Notes: generated by a model not told the origin, from the sequence alone. A stretch of 64,000 nucleotides of DNA from Aquimarina sp. U1-2 (GCF_017897595.1 NZ_JAGKIK010000014.1:1-64000); one strand, 5' to 3'; positions 9,444 through 19,503 are shown, counted from the stretch's first letter. Numbers and translations are program-made.

Positions 9444-10850
9444 ATGAGTACATATGATGTAGCAGTAATAGGTTCGGGACCTGGTGGATATGTGGCCGCA
9501 ATTCGTTGCGCACAACTCGGAATGAAAACAGCCATTATCGAAAAATACAAAACCCTGGGCGGAACGTGTCTTAACGTAGGTTGCATTCCCAGTAAGGCTT
9601 TATTAGATTCTTCTCATCATTATGAAGACGCTATAAAACATTTTTCAGATCACGGAATTGAGATTCCGGGAGATGTAAAAATTAATTTGGAAAAAATGAT
9701 TGCACGCAAGCAAGCAGTCGTGGATCAAACGTGTGACGGAGTTAGTTTTTTAATGAAGAAAAACAATATTGATGTTTTTGAGGGGGTAGGAGCTTTTAAA
9801 GATGCTACACATATCGATATTACCAAAAATGATGCTAAAAAAGAGACCATTGAGGCTAAGCATGTCATTATTGCAACAGGATCAAAACCTGCGACGCTAC
9901 CCTTCATTAAAATTGATAAAAAGCGAGTAATCACATCGACCGAAGCTTTAAAATTAAAAGAAATTCCTAAGCATATGATTATTATTGGGGGTGGAGTGAT
10001 AGGTTTAGAATTAGGACAAGTTTATCGTCGATTAGGAGCAGAGGTTTCTGTAATAGAGTACATGGATAGAATTATACCCGGGATGGATAAGTCGTTGTCT
10101 CGAGAATTGCAAAAGGTCTTAAAAAAGCAAGGAGTAAAGTTCTATACTTCACATAAAGTTACTGCTTTAAAGTCTGGTGCCAAAGAGGTAACGATTACTG
10201 CTGATGATAAGAAAGGAAACTCGGCAGAGTTTAAAGGTGATTATTGTTTGGTTTCTGTTGGAAGACGTCCTTTTACCGATGGATTAAATGCAGAAGCTGC
10301 CGGAGTTAAGATCAACGATAAGGGGCAAATTGAAGTAAATGATCATCTACAGACCAACGTTGCAACTATTTATGCCATAGGGGATGTAGTACAAGGAGCA
10401 ATGCTTGCTCATAAAGCCGAAGAAGAAGGTACTTTTGTAGCAGAAACTATTGCAGGACAAAAACCACATATAGATTATAATTTAATTCCTGGCGTGGTAT
10501 ATACATGGCCAGAAGTGGCTGCTGTAGGTAAAACCGAAGAAGAGTTGAAAGAGGCTGGGATCCAATATAAAGCAGGTCAATTTCCATTTAGAGCTTTAGG
10601 AAGATCTCGTGCAAGCGCTGATTTGGATGGTTTTGTCAAAATTTTGGCAGACGAAAATACAGATGAGGTGCTTGGGGTACACATGGTAGGTGCACGATGC
10701 GCAGATTTAATAGCTGAAGCAGTTACGGCTATGGAGTTTAGAGCCTCTGCAGAAGATATTTCTAGAATGTCGCATGCACATCCTACTTTTGCTGAAGCCG
10801 TAAAAGAAGCAGCACTGGCAGCAACAGATAATAGGGCGTTGCATGTGTAA
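9444..10850 (+). CDS. lpdA: Dihydrolipoyl dehydrogenase
   Basis: E3 flavoprotein of the 2-oxo-acid dehydrogenase and glycine cleavage complexes; it reoxidises dihydrolipoamide with NAD+. The 468 residues show the FAD motif VIGSGPGGYVAAI, the redox disulfide GGTCLNVGCIPSK, the NAD motif IIGGGVIGLELG, and the C-terminal base motif SHAHPTFAEA. The length is standard. It stands alone, with no E1 or E2 gene nearby, and ends at a nested hairpin shared with the convergent lipoprotein gene. Confidence 0.97.
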   Translation: MSTYDVAVIGSGPGGYVAAIRCAQLGMKTAIIEKYKTLGGTCLNVGCIPSKALLDSSHHYEDAIKHFSDHGIEIPGDVKINLEKMIARKQAVVDQTCDGVSFLMKKNNIDVFEGVGAFKDATHIDITKNDAKKETIEAKHVIIATGSKPATLPFIKIDKKRVITSTEALKLKEIPKHMIIIGGGVIGLELGQVYRRLGAEVSVIEYMDRIIPGMDKSLSRELQKVLKKQGVKFYTSHKVTALKSGAKEVTITADDKKGNSAEFKGDYCLVSVGRRPFTDGLNAEAAGVKINDKGQIEVNDHLQTNVATIYAIGDVVQGAMLAHKAEEEGTFVAETIAGQKPHIDYNLIPGVVYTWPEVAAVGKTEEELKEAGIQYKAGQFPFRALGRSRASADLDGFVKILADENTDEVLGVHMVGARCADLIAEAVTAMEFRASAEDISRMSHAHPTFAEAVKEAALAATDNRALHV

Positions 10851-10886
10851 GCTTTATAAGGATTAAGATAACGAAAATTTCGATAA

Positions 10887-10932
10887 GGTTTAATATAGCT
10901 ATAAGTGCTTTATGAAAGCATACTATTAAACC
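10887..10932. terminator. Nested hairpin between lpdA and a convergent lipoprotein gene
   Basis: GGTTTAATA (10887-10895) pairs with TATTAAACC (10924-10932), and the interior GTGCTTT/AAAGCAT forms a second stem. It lies between two convergent stop codons and probably terminates both transcripts. There is no long U-tract. Confidence 0.6.
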
Positions 10933-10999
10933 ATAAATTCAAGGTGTATATACTTTCAAGCTCTATTTTTCAATATCTTAATCGATTTTTAATATATGT

Positions 11000-11692
11000 T
11001 TACTCTGAAATGAAAGTCCAAATTTGCCCAATCGATTCTGCTCCATTTTCATCTTTTGCAACGATTTTCCAGTAATATTTTTTTGTACTTTCAATAATCG
11101 TGGTGAAAGTGGTGTCTTCTTGATCAGAAGAAACTATCGAAACAGGAGGTGTAACAGTGTCAACATATACATCATAGGTTAAGGCATCTCCGTCAGCATC
11201 ATTTGCTGTCCATTCTAAAATAAGTGTTCCTGCTTCGTTTTTCGAATTTAATGCAGGTTGAATCAGCATCGGAGAAAAAGGAGCATGATTTTCAATCCCT
11301 TCACCTTCAGTAAATAAGCTAAAAGTTGTTGAGTACTCACTAGAAGCATTTTCAGCATCTATGGCTTTTACTCTCCAATAATAGGGAAACCCTTTTTCTA
11401 ATGTGAAAGTATGAGTGGCAGCAGAAGTATTTTCGTTAAGTATTATTTCTGAAAATTGATTATCTTTTGCTACATCTATTTGATAGGTAATTTCGTCATT
11501 ATTACTATCTGTTGAGACTTCCCACTTAAAATCAAGAGTGTTTTCTGTACATAACAAATTATTTTTTGGATATACCAATTTAGGCACTGTAGGAGCATTG
11601 TTTTGTTGAGCAGGGGCAATATCATTATTAGAATCTGTACTACAAGAAAACAAAGCCATACTTAAGGCTATGATGCTTAAAATCAATTTCAT
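11000..11692 (-). CDS. Lipoprotein with two fibronectin type III-like domains
   Basis: A 230-residue lipoprotein with signal MKLILSIIALSMALFSC, the Cys followed by STDSNND. Two fibronectin-III-like modules follow (about residues 35-125 and 138-230), each with the pattern of a W in strand B (DFKWEVSTDSNNDEITY, LEWTANDADGDALTY) and a YYW segment near the end (YYWRVKAID, YYWKIVAKD). Its start codon lies 2 bases after the stop of the large FG-GAP gene, so the two are co-transcribed. It may be a surface partner of that secreted protein. No enzymatic motif. Confidence 0.8.
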   Translation of the reverse strand: MKLILSIIALSMALFSCSTDSNNDIAPAQQNNAPTVPKLVYPKNNLLCTENTLDFKWEVSTDSNNDEITYQIDVAKDNQFSEIILNENTSAATHTFTLEKGFPYYWRVKAIDAENASSEYSTTFSLFTEGEGIENHAPFSPMLIQPALNSKNEAGTLILEWTANDADGDALTYDVYVDTVTPPVSIVSSDQEDTTFTTIIESTKKYYWKIVAKDENGAESIGQIWTFISE

Positions 11693-11694
11693 CG

Positions 11695-14600
11695 TTATTG
11701 TTTTATTATTTTTATAAATTTTGGTTCGTTTGCCTTGATTTTCATGAAATATATTCCTTTAGATAATTCAAGTAAAGAAATTTCAATTTTGTTGTTTTTG
11801 ATTTCATATAACCCAGACAATATTAGTTGTCCTTTTGTATCGTATATCGCGATATCAGTATGACTTTTACTATTATTCGGAATAAAAACAGATAATTTTT
11901 CTTTTGTTGGGTTGGGATAAACTAAAGTTTTATGGTTGTCGAGAATAACTTGTTTCTCATATACTCCCTCGCAAGCAATTTTGGTAGCTACTTTCAAACG
12001 ATCTCCATGTGCAACTTTTACAGAAAATACAGATACATCGGTACTGAAAACCTCTTTATTGTTTATAAAAATAGCATAGGGTGGGGTTCCAGAGGTAATT
12101 TTTACCATCTCTACCGGGTCTGTGCTATTTTGTAGAGTTGTAGATTTACCATCAATTGGCGTTGCAGCAGCTACAATCGAATTGAAGCATTGTTCGTACT
12201 CCGGATATTTAGGAATTGTAATGCAAATTTCATATTGAGCTGGTTTAAGATTTTCTATCAAAAGATCAGAATCAAAAGTGTACTCTTTACCACCGACAGT
12301 AACAGCATAATCATAGACTTCTGTTGTATTGATATGTATTTGACCATTACCTTTACCTATGCAAGTTTCTCCAATACTTCTAATTTTGAAATTATCTGGA
12401 GGCAATTGAAAAGCTATAGGGCAACCAAAATTATCAACCTCAGTATTTAAAGGAGTAGTAGGGCAGGAATCTTTATCATTGGTAACACCGTCGTTGTCAT
12501 CATCTAGTTGGCTTTGTGAACATCCATTGGAATTTACTGTTTCTCCGATAGGGGTATTAGGACATAGGTCTATATCATTGGTAACACCGTCGTTGTCATC
12601 ATCTAGTTGGCTTTGCGAACATCCATTGGAGTTTACTGTTGCTCCGATAGAGGTATTAGGACATAGATCTTTATCATTGGTAACACCGTCGTTATCATCA
12701 TCTAGTTGGCTTTGCGAACATCCATTGGAATTTACTGTTTCTCCGATAGGGGTATTAGGACATAGGTCTATATCATTGGTAACACCGTCGTTGTCATCAT
12801 CTATTTGGCTTTGCGAACATCCATTTGGGTTTACTGTTTCTCCGATAGAGGTATTAGGGCATAGGTCTATATCATTGTCTACTCCGTCATCATCTAAATC
12901 CAACTCATTAATGATCCTATTCTCAAACCAAGCTATTTTCTTATCTTTACTGGAAGCAGATGCTATATCAATTTTTTTATCTTTATTAATATAAGATAAA
13001 TATAAGTGTTCTACTTTATCTATATTTTCAGTAATTATTTGACTATTACCAAAACTACCGTTTCCATCAATATTTTCATACCAAACAATTTTATTTAAGA
13101 AATCGGTAGTTCCAACAGGCCAGCTACTTTTATTATACAAAGAAGCAGCAGCAATTATATCTTTATCTCCATCATTATCAATATCACCTGCAACAACAAA
13201 ATTGCCCCCTATTAGATCAGATGAAATTACGTTAGCCGTACCAAATTTTCCATTTCCATCTAAATTTTCGCTCCAATATATTTTGTCTTCTTTGCTAGAA
13301 ACCGATAAAATGTCCAAATCATTATCTCCATCTATATCTTCAACAGCAAAAGATTCTATACTATTTAAAACCAAAATCAACGAAGTATCATTATTTAGAG
13401 TAAAATTTCCTTTACCATCTGTATTTTCATACCAGTATAAACGACTATCAGTATCAAATATAACATCTAAGTCATTATCTCCATCAATATCTGAAGCTAT
13501 AACCTGATCTGTTTCATGAAGATCTAACGAGATGCTTATTTCGTTAGGAAATTCAGCAAATTTTCCATTACCATCTATATTTTCATACCACGACACTTTA
13601 TTTTCTCCAAAGTCTGATGGTGTTATTATAAAATCATTGTCATTATCGCCATCGATATCAGCTATTTGAATTGCTTTAACCTGCTCGTTAGCAACAAGGC
13701 GCCTATGATCAATGAAATTTCCATTACCATCTATATTTTCATACCATACTATAGTTTTTCCGTATGTTGCAGCAATATCAATATCACCATCACTATCAAT
13801 ATCCCCAGTTACAACAACAACTGCTGTGGTTCCAAAAGCATCTATTATTCCTAAATCAGATGAAATTAATTTTTGAGAAGAATAATTTCCATTACCATCT
13901 CTATTTTCATACCATGATAAATTCCCATATTCATTAGAAAAAATTGGATTTTCTGAAATGGAGACTAAGTCTTGATCTCCATCATTATCAAAATCAGCAC
14001 CGAGTACCTGATAAGCTTCAAAAGGTACTATATTTAGCACATTGTAATTAGAAAATATACCATTACCTAAATTTTTTTGCCAAGCAATTGTATAATATCT
14101 TACAGTGTTAAAAGATATAATATCTTTATAACCATCACCATCTAAATGTGCTGGAATTAAATTAACTCCTCTAAAACCTTTAGAGATTAGATGGTTTTTG
14201 TCAAAGTTTTGACCATCTACATTTTCAATCCACATAGTTCTCTCAAATGATTTATATAAAATATCTAAATCTCCATCGTTATCAATATCTGACGAAAAAA
14301 TTTGTCTAGGAACATCTTCTCCATTTGTAGAGCTAAGGATCTCTTGATTAGTAAAGTTTCCTCCGTTATCTTTTTGATTTCTTGATAGAACAATTTTTTC
14401 ATCATTTCTTCCCACTTTTATAGCTGTTACAACATCGATATCATCATCATTATCAATATCTAAGACCGTAATTGCTCTAACTTCATTTCGATAAGTTGAA
14501 ATATTTTGATCAACAAAAGAAGTTGCATTGCCTTTGTTTTCTATCCAAAAAACTTCTTCGTTGGAATGAGCAACTATGTCTATATCATTATCAAAATCGA

Positions 14601-15195
14601 CATCTTTTGCTATCATGTACTCTGGAGTTTTTACGGAGATATATGACATATTAGATATATCAAAATTTCCATTACCATCTATATTTTCAATCCAGAAAAT
14701 ACCAGAGTGCAAGACCAAGATTATGTCATTATCGTTGTCGCCATCTATATCTGTAGCGATCAAATTTTTTAAACTTCCTCCTGCAAAAGGGTAACCTATA
14801 TTTATTGTTTTTTCATCGCCTAAAATTCCGTCACCTAAATTTTCATACACTCTTATTGTATTATTACGTCTACTCGGAATAAAAATTATTAAATCTAAGT
14901 CATTGTCGTTATCTAAATCTTTAGCTTCAATAGTTTTTATGTCACGTATATTTTCTATTAAAATCTTAGGTGATTCAAAGTCTCCTTTATCGTTTTCAAA
15001 CCATCTTAATTTATCCCCTGATTCGAAAATAATATCTGTATCATTATCTCCATCTAAATCAAATGCAGTTACCATATCAGGGTAAAAAACAGGAGTTACG
15101 CTTGGATCAAAAACAGGAGTTTCATTAAATTGAGAATAACTGTAATTGAAAAGTATAAGTGTTAATAATGGTATTGTTTTCTTTATGTAATTCAT
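11695..15195 (-). CDS. Secreted FG-GAP/VCBS and TSP3 repeat protein with type IX sorting domain
   Basis: A 1166-residue exported protein. After a signal peptide (MNYIKKTIPLLTLILFNYSYS) come about 13 FG-GAP/VCBS-like repeats, each with a Ca-binding motif such as DIDGDNDNDI and an aromatic-rich WYENIDGNGNF strand; these usually form a beta-propeller. Residues about 800-930 are five thrombospondin type 3 units of 33 residues (DDDNDGVTNDIDLCPNT). The C-terminus has LVYPNPTKEKLSVFIP and ends with IKIIKQ, a type A sorting signal for the type IX system. The start at 15195 is chosen over 15216 because the signal peptide begins there. Likely a large Ca-dependent adhesin or surface protein; ligand unknown. 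Confidence 0.88.
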   Translation of the reverse strand: MNYIKKTIPLLTLILFNYSYSQFNETPVFDPSVTPVFYPDMVTAFDLDGDNDTDIIFESGDKLRWFENDKGDFESPKILIENIRDIKTIEAKDLDNDNDLDLIIFIPSRRNNTIRVYENLGDGILGDEKTINIGYPFAGGSLKNLIATDIDGDNDNDIILVLHSGIFWIENIDGNGNFDISNMSYISVKTPEYMIAKDVDFDNDIDIVAHSNEEVFWIENKGNATSFVDQNISTYRNEVRAITVLDIDNDDDIDVVTAIKVGRNDEKIVLSRNQKDNGGNFTNQEILSSTNGEDVPRQIFSSDIDNDGDLDILYKSFERTMWIENVDGQNFDKNHLISKGFRGVNLIPAHLDGDGYKDIISFNTVRYYTIAWQKNLGNGIFSNYNVLNIVPFEAYQVLGADFDNDGDQDLVSISENPIFSNEYGNLSWYENRDGNGNYSSQKLISSDLGIIDAFGTTAVVVVTGDIDSDGDIDIAATYGKTIVWYENIDGNGNFIDHRRLVANEQVKAIQIADIDGDNDNDFIITPSDFGENKVSWYENIDGNGKFAEFPNEISISLDLHETDQVIASDIDGDNDLDVIFDTDSRLYWYENTDGKGNFTLNNDTSLILVLNSIESFAVEDIDGDNDLDILSVSSKEDKIYWSENLDGNGKFGTANVISSDLIGGNFVVAGDIDNDGDKDIIAAASLYNKSSWPVGTTDFLNKIVWYENIDGNGSFGNSQIITENIDKVEHLYLSYINKDKKIDIASASSKDKKIAWFENRIINELDLDDDGVDNDIDLCPNTSIGETVNPNGCSQSQIDDDNDGVTNDIDLCPNTPIGETVNSNGCSQSQLDDDNDGVTNDKDLCPNTSIGATVNSNGCSQSQLDDDNDGVTNDIDLCPNTPIGETVNSNGCSQSQLDDDNDGVTNDKDSCPTTPLNTEVDNFGCPIAFQLPPDNFKIRSIGETCIGKGNGQIHINTTEVYDYAVTVGGKEYTFDSDLLIENLKPAQYEICITIPKYPEYEQCFNSIVAAATPIDGKSTTLQNSTDPVEMVKITSGTPPYAIFINNKEVFSTDVSVFSVKVAHGDRLKVATKIACEGVYEKQVILDNHKTLVYPNPTKEKLSVFIPNNSKSHTDIAIYDTKGQLILSGLYEIKNNKIEISLLELSKGIYFMKIKANEPKFIKIIKQ
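12460..12895. repeat. 99-bp tandem DNA repeat encoding TSP3 units
   Basis: Near-identical 99-bp units begin GGTAACACCGTCG at 12481, 12580, 12679 and 12778, exactly one 33-residue TSP3 module each, with a diverged unit at either end. Units 12481 and 12679 share the T-P-I-G-E version, which suggests recent copying. Copy number could change by slippage without breaking the frame. Confidence 0.9.
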
Positions 15196-15413
15196 GGTTA
15201 ATGATAAGTATGACAAAATAATATTTTAGTATTCTTGTAAATAAGTGCTTAAATCAAAAACGAGTAACACTTTAAATATTTAAAATTGCGAATATACTCA
15301 AAAACTTTTAGGTTCTAGTTTTATAAAAAAAATATGTCCTGTATCGGTTTAAAGTTAAAGATTCAGAACTTTTTTGAAAGCAAGTCTAGTATACAATCAA
15401 AATGAAAAATGGT

Positions 15414-16706
15414 TTATTTATCCATAATCTTTCGAAATTGATAGAAAAAACGTTCAATAAGACGAAGATCTTCTGTAATGATCTCAACAATACCTCTCAT
15501 TTCTTGTTTAAATGGAATTTCTGTATTGTATGTAGTGATTAATTTTTCAGGAAGCGCGACGTCAATTAAATAGAGGCCATCTTTATCTGGTAAAAGAGAG
15601 ATGTTTTTTACAGTTCCTTTTAACGTACCAAATTCATCATCTGGGAAATTTTCCAAGCGAATATTGGCAGTTTGCCCAATTTTTATTTTACCTGAATTTT
15701 GTGAGGGCGCTTTAATTTTGGCTAAATAGGATGAATCTTCTGACGGGATAATGATAAATACCAAGTCGCCAGCAGTCACTGTTTGATTTTGAGTCCAAAA
15801 ATTAAGAAAGGAAACACGCCCTTCTATATCAGACTTTAGAACATATTGAAGCTCCCAATCTTTAATGCTTTTTTTTAATTGATCGAAAGACTGTAAGACT
15901 TTTTTGCGCAGGTTTACTTCCTCTTTTTGCTGGTTAATTTCAGTCCCTCTCGAGGTCTTGGTTGCTGCACTTATGCTTTCATTGATCTGCGAAAGCTGTA
16001 CGTTATTACTTTCATAATTACGCTCGGCTTGCAGGAGATCAATTTTCTTATTTTCAAATTCCTGAGCAGAGATGACCCCCTTATCAAACAAATTTTGCTG
16101 TCGCTCAAAATCCTTTTTCTTAAAGTCAAGCTCGGTTCGTGCGATTCTTTTTTGCCCCTTTAAGCTTTCTTGCCTTCGATACAGTTCTGATAGTGAAATT
16201 TGATTAGCAAGCGCCTCATTAGAAAAGGGTTGTAATTCTTTATTTAATAGATATTCAGAATAACTGTTTTCAAAGATGGCAAAGCTAGTTTCAATGTCTC
16301 CCAAAAATAAAATAGGAAGTTCTTTGATGGGAAATGCAAATGAAGTGCTCGTGATAGATATCGTATCAATTATAGATTTTAGTGTAAAAACGTCTTGATA
16401 ATTTGCCGTATTGGTAAGAATAGCCAAAGGTGTATACGCTGGTACCATTTGTCCGTCTTCAACCAAAATGGCTTCAATTTTACCACTAACCTGGGCATAT
16501 TCCTTTTGTGGCGGAATCTGAGTGGTTATGATAGCTTCTGCCGGGATTACATCAGGATACTTTATCAACCACGATAAAAATAACAGTAGCAATACCAAAA
16601 CCAGAATGAGTAAATTGCCCCATCTAATCATCCAATGAGGTACTCTATTCAGTATTTCCTGAACTTCTTCACTTCTTAATTGTATTTCGTCTAAAGCTTC
16701 TGGCAT
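15414..16706 (-). CDS. HlyD-family membrane fusion protein
   Basis: A 430-residue periplasmic adaptor of a type I export system. There is one transmembrane helix at about residues 29-50, then a biotinyl-lipoyl-like segment (YAQVSGKIEAILVEDGQMV), a long coiled coil at about residues 175-280 (LKGQKRIARTELDFKKKDFERQQNLF), and a second lipoyl half and beta-barrel (IEGRVSFLNFWTQNQTVTAGDLV). It follows the C39 ABC exporter gene on the same strand and is separated from it only by the 7-bp repeat array, so the two probably form one exporter with an outer-membrane TolC-type channel encoded elsewhere. Confidence 0.9.
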   Translation of the reverse strand: MPEALDEIQLRSEEVQEILNRVPHWMIRWGNLLILVLVLLLLFLSWLIKYPDVIPAEAIITTQIPPQKEYAQVSGKIEAILVEDGQMVPAYTPLAILTNTANYQDVFTLKSIIDTISITSTSFAFPIKELPILFLGDIETSFAIFENSYSEYLLNKELQPFSNEALANQISLSELYRRQESLKGQKRIARTELDFKKKDFERQQNLFDKGVISAQEFENKKIDLLQAERNYESNNVQLSQINESISAATKTSRGTEINQQKEEVNLRKKVLQSFDQLKKSIKDWELQYVLKSDIEGRVSFLNFWTQNQTVTAGDLVFIIIPSEDSSYLAKIKAPSQNSGKIKIGQTANIRLENFPDDEFGTLKGTVKNISLLPDKDGLYLIDVALPEKLITTYNTEIPFKQEMRGIVEIITEDLRLIERFFYQFRKIMDK

Positions 16707-16725
16707 TTCTTTGCTTAGTGTTGTG

Positions 16726-16984
16726 TATTAAGTATTAAGTATTGAGTATTCGATATTCAGTATTCGATATTCGATATTCGATATTCAGTATTCGATATTC
16801 AGTATTCGATATTCAGTATTCGATATTCAGTATTCGATATTCAGTATTCGATATTCAGTATTCGATATTCAGTATTCGATATTCAGTATTCAGTATCTAG
16901 TATTCACTATTCAGTATTCAGTATCTAGTATTCACTATTCAGTATTCAGTGTTCAATATTCAGTATTCAATATTCAGTATTAAG
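16726..16984. repeat. Array of 37 seven-base units, all in phase
   Basis: The stretch is built of heptamers beginning TATTxxx. TATTCGA and TATTCAG alternate through the centre as a 14-bp higher-order unit. TATTAAG, TATTGAG, TATCTAG, TATTCAC, TATTCAA and TGTTCAA are variants towards the ends. Unit boundaries stay in register over 259 bases with no indel. It lies in the gap between the ABC exporter and HlyD genes and is not part of a credible ORF. Similar short tandem repeats change in number by slippage. Confidence 0.97.
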
Positions 16985-17081
16985 AGTAGGCTTTTTGTGT
17001 GATACGTACACATTAATACACAAGTTATCAACTTGTTTACACATTTAAATGCTATTTCTGTATCCTTCTAAACACTAATCT

Positions 17082-19286
17082 TTACTTACCCAGCTCTAAT
17101 TGATTTTTGACTAAATTATAATAATTTCCTTTCTTTTTAATCAATTCTTCATGATTTCCTACTTCGATAATTTTACCTTTATCCAAAACGACAATCTGAA
17201 AAGCATTTTTTACGGTGCTTAGGCGATGTGCAATGACCATTACGGTTTTGTTTTCGAAAAAAGTATCTAATTTTTCCATAATCACTTTTTCATTATTGGC
17301 ATCAAGGGCTGAAGTGGCCTCGTCGAAAAACAAATATTTTGGATTTTTATATACCGAACGTGCGATAAACAAACGTTGTTTTTGACCAGTACTAAGACCT
17401 ACACCTTCCATTCCTATTTTAGTATTATACGAAAGAGGAAGTGATTCAATAAATTCTTTAATATTGGCTACGTCGACAGCATGGGCTAATTTTTTCTTGT
17501 CTACATAATCTTCACCTACAGCAATATTATTGGCAATCGTATCGTTAAAAATGTATCCTTCTTGCATAACCACTCCAAAATGTTCTCTCCAGGATCTTTG
17601 TGATACATGTTGTAAATCATGCGGACCGATAAAAATTTGACCTTCGTCTGGATTATAAAACTTAAGTAAAAGTTTCATCAAGGTGGTTTTTCCACTGCCA
17701 CTTACACCCACTACAGCAGTTATTTTGTTGGCAGGAATAGACAGGTTGAGGTTCTCTAGCACTTTCTTGTCTGATCCTACGTATCTAAAAGCGAGATCTT
17801 TAATTTCAAAGCCAGAGTTCTCAGGTATCTCTTTTATTTTTTCTGCACCAGTCTGTTCTTCGTTTTCTTTATTATGAATTTCGCCTAATCGTTCTAACGA
17901 TATTTGAGCATCTTGTAATTCTCTTAAGAAATTAATCAGTTGCATTATTGGGGCATTAAGTTGTCCTACAATTGCAGTTATGGCAAGCATCATACCCAAT
18001 GTTATTTCTCCGTCGATTACCAGTTTGGCAGAAAATACAGTGATTAGAATATTTTTTAGCTCATTAATAAATGAAGACCCAACACTTTGATACTGCTCGA
18101 GTGCTAGATTTTCGATCGAAATTTTAAATAATTTGGCTTGAACAAACTCCCAGTTCCATCGTTTTCTTTTTTCGGCATTGTGTAATTTAATCTCTTGCAT
18201 GCCATTAACCAGTTCAATTACTTTACTTTGCTCTTCACTAATTTGAGAAAAACGCTTGTAATCTAATTTTTTACGTTTTTTAAAGAAAATTAAGATCCAG
18301 GCAAAGTAGAGCGCGCTTCCGATAGCAAAAATACCAAAGATCGACAAGCTGTAATAGATCAATACGACGCTAAAAACGATTAAATTAACCATCGAAAATA
18401 GCACATTGAGCGATGACATCGTTAATATTTGTTCTATTCGCTTATGATCATTAATTCGCTGTAATAAATCTCCCGTCATCTTCACATCGAAATAGGAGAT
18501 AGGCAAATTCATGAGTTTGATAAAAAAGTCTGAAATCAAAGAAATATTAATACGCGTACTTAAATGCAGTAAAATCCAACTTCGAAGTACTTCGATGAGT
18601 GTTCGCCCTATAAAAAGAGATAGCATGGCGATTAAAACGAGATAAACAAAATTTATATCCTGATTTTTTATACCAACATCTACAATACTTTGTGTAAGAA
18701 AAGGAGTAATAAGTTGTAATAAACTACCGGCACCCAAACCTAAGGCAAGCTGAAATAAAAAGGATTTGTATTTAAGTATGTACTTAGATATAAATTTGAA
18801 CCCAAACTTTTCATCTTCTTCATCAAGATCGTCATTATAAAATTTTGGAGTAGGTTCGAGTAAAAGTGCCACCCCTTCTTCGGTATGTTCATCGGCATTA
18901 TTACCAATCCAGGCTTTGATGAATTCTTCTTTAGAATACGTAATTAATCCGTGAGCTGGATCAGATACATAAATAGTTGCCTCACCGTTACGTTTAAATT
19001 TTACCTTATAAACTACCACATAGTGTACTTTGTTCCAGTGCACGATACAGGGTAGGGGGACTTCTTCTAGTTTTCTTAGCGAAAGTTTTACTCCCAGAGA
19101 TCGAAATCCAATTTCTTCTACAGCATCACTAAGCCCTAAAAGAGAACTGCCTTCTCGAGTAGTCTCGCTAAGCGTTCGAAGTTTTTGTGTATTAAGAACT
19201 CTTCCGTAGTGTTTTGCTATGATTTTTATACAAGTCGGACCACAATCTTTGGATTCAGCTTGCTTATAAAACGGAAATTTAGGCAT
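17082..19286 (-). CDS. C39-peptidase ABC exporter (bacteriocin/peptide type)
   Basis: A 734-residue ABC transporter that both cleaves and exports leader-bearing peptides. An N-terminal C39 peptidase has Cys15 in ESKDCGPTC, a His in NKVHYVVVYK and the Asp in VSDPAHG. A six-helix membrane domain follows at about residues 165-440, and then an ATPase with Walker A GVSGSGKTTLMK, the signature LSTGQKQR (usually LSGGQ) and Walker B YLFFDEATSALD. The HlyD-type adaptor gene lies downstream. No Gly-Gly leader peptide gene is visible in the flanks, so the cargo is unknown. Confidence 0.93.
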   Translation of the reverse strand: MPKFPFYKQAESKDCGPTCIKIIAKHYGRVLNTQKLRTLSETTREGSSLLGLSDAVEEIGFRSLGVKLSLRKLEEVPLPCIVHWNKVHYVVVYKVKFKRNGEATIYVSDPAHGLITYSKEEFIKAWIGNNADEHTEEGVALLLEPTPKFYNDDLDEEDEKFGFKFISKYILKYKSFLFQLALGLGAGSLLQLITPFLTQSIVDVGIKNQDINFVYLVLIAMLSLFIGRTLIEVLRSWILLHLSTRINISLISDFFIKLMNLPISYFDVKMTGDLLQRINDHKRIEQILTMSSLNVLFSMVNLIVFSVVLIYYSLSIFGIFAIGSALYFAWILIFFKKRKKLDYKRFSQISEEQSKVIELVNGMQEIKLHNAEKRKRWNWEFVQAKLFKISIENLALEQYQSVGSSFINELKNILITVFSAKLVIDGEITLGMMLAITAIVGQLNAPIMQLINFLRELQDAQISLERLGEIHNKENEEQTGAEKIKEIPENSGFEIKDLAFRYVGSDKKVLENLNLSIPANKITAVVGVSGSGKTTLMKLLLKFYNPDEGQIFIGPHDLQHVSQRSWREHFGVVMQEGYIFNDTIANNIAVGEDYVDKKKLAHAVDVANIKEFIESLPLSYNTKIGMEGVGLSTGQKQRLFIARSVYKNPKYLFFDEATSALDANNEKVIMEKLDTFFENKTVMVIAHRLSTVKNAFQIVVLDKGKIIEVGNHEELIKKKGNYYNLVKNQLELGK

Positions 19287-19449
19287 TAAGTTTACGTAAT
19301 TATAATGATGATGTATGTAAAAATGATGTTCTACTACTAGAAGATCCTTTTTACAAAGTAAAGTAATTCTTTTGTATTATGATTGAAATGATCAATTTTG
19401 CTGGCTCGAAATTTTTAAAAACGAGTAGAATACGTCTAAATCAGTATGA

Positions 19450-19476
19450 CAAGAGCACCTATAAAAGGTGCTCTTG
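19450..19476 (-). terminator. Hairpin after the amylase gene
   Basis: CAAGAGCACCT (19450-19460) pairs with AGGTGCTCTTG (19466-19476), an 11-bp perfect stem with a 5-base loop, 28 bases past the amylase stop. It lacks a clear U-tract on either strand. It is the likely end of the leftward starch operon. Confidence 0.65.
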
Positions 19477-19503
19477 ACTTTGGCTTATTCTACTATTGTG
19501 TTA

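Noticed and set aside
12479..12994. 171-codon plus-strand frame with TPSLSSSSWLCEH repeats
   Set aside because: It is the antisense shadow of the TSP3 repeats of the FG-GAP protein; its repetitiveness follows the 99-bp DNA units.
16726..16984. The heptamer array as a CRISPR or a coding repeat
   Set aside because: The units are 7 bp with no spacers, and no credible ORF covers the array.
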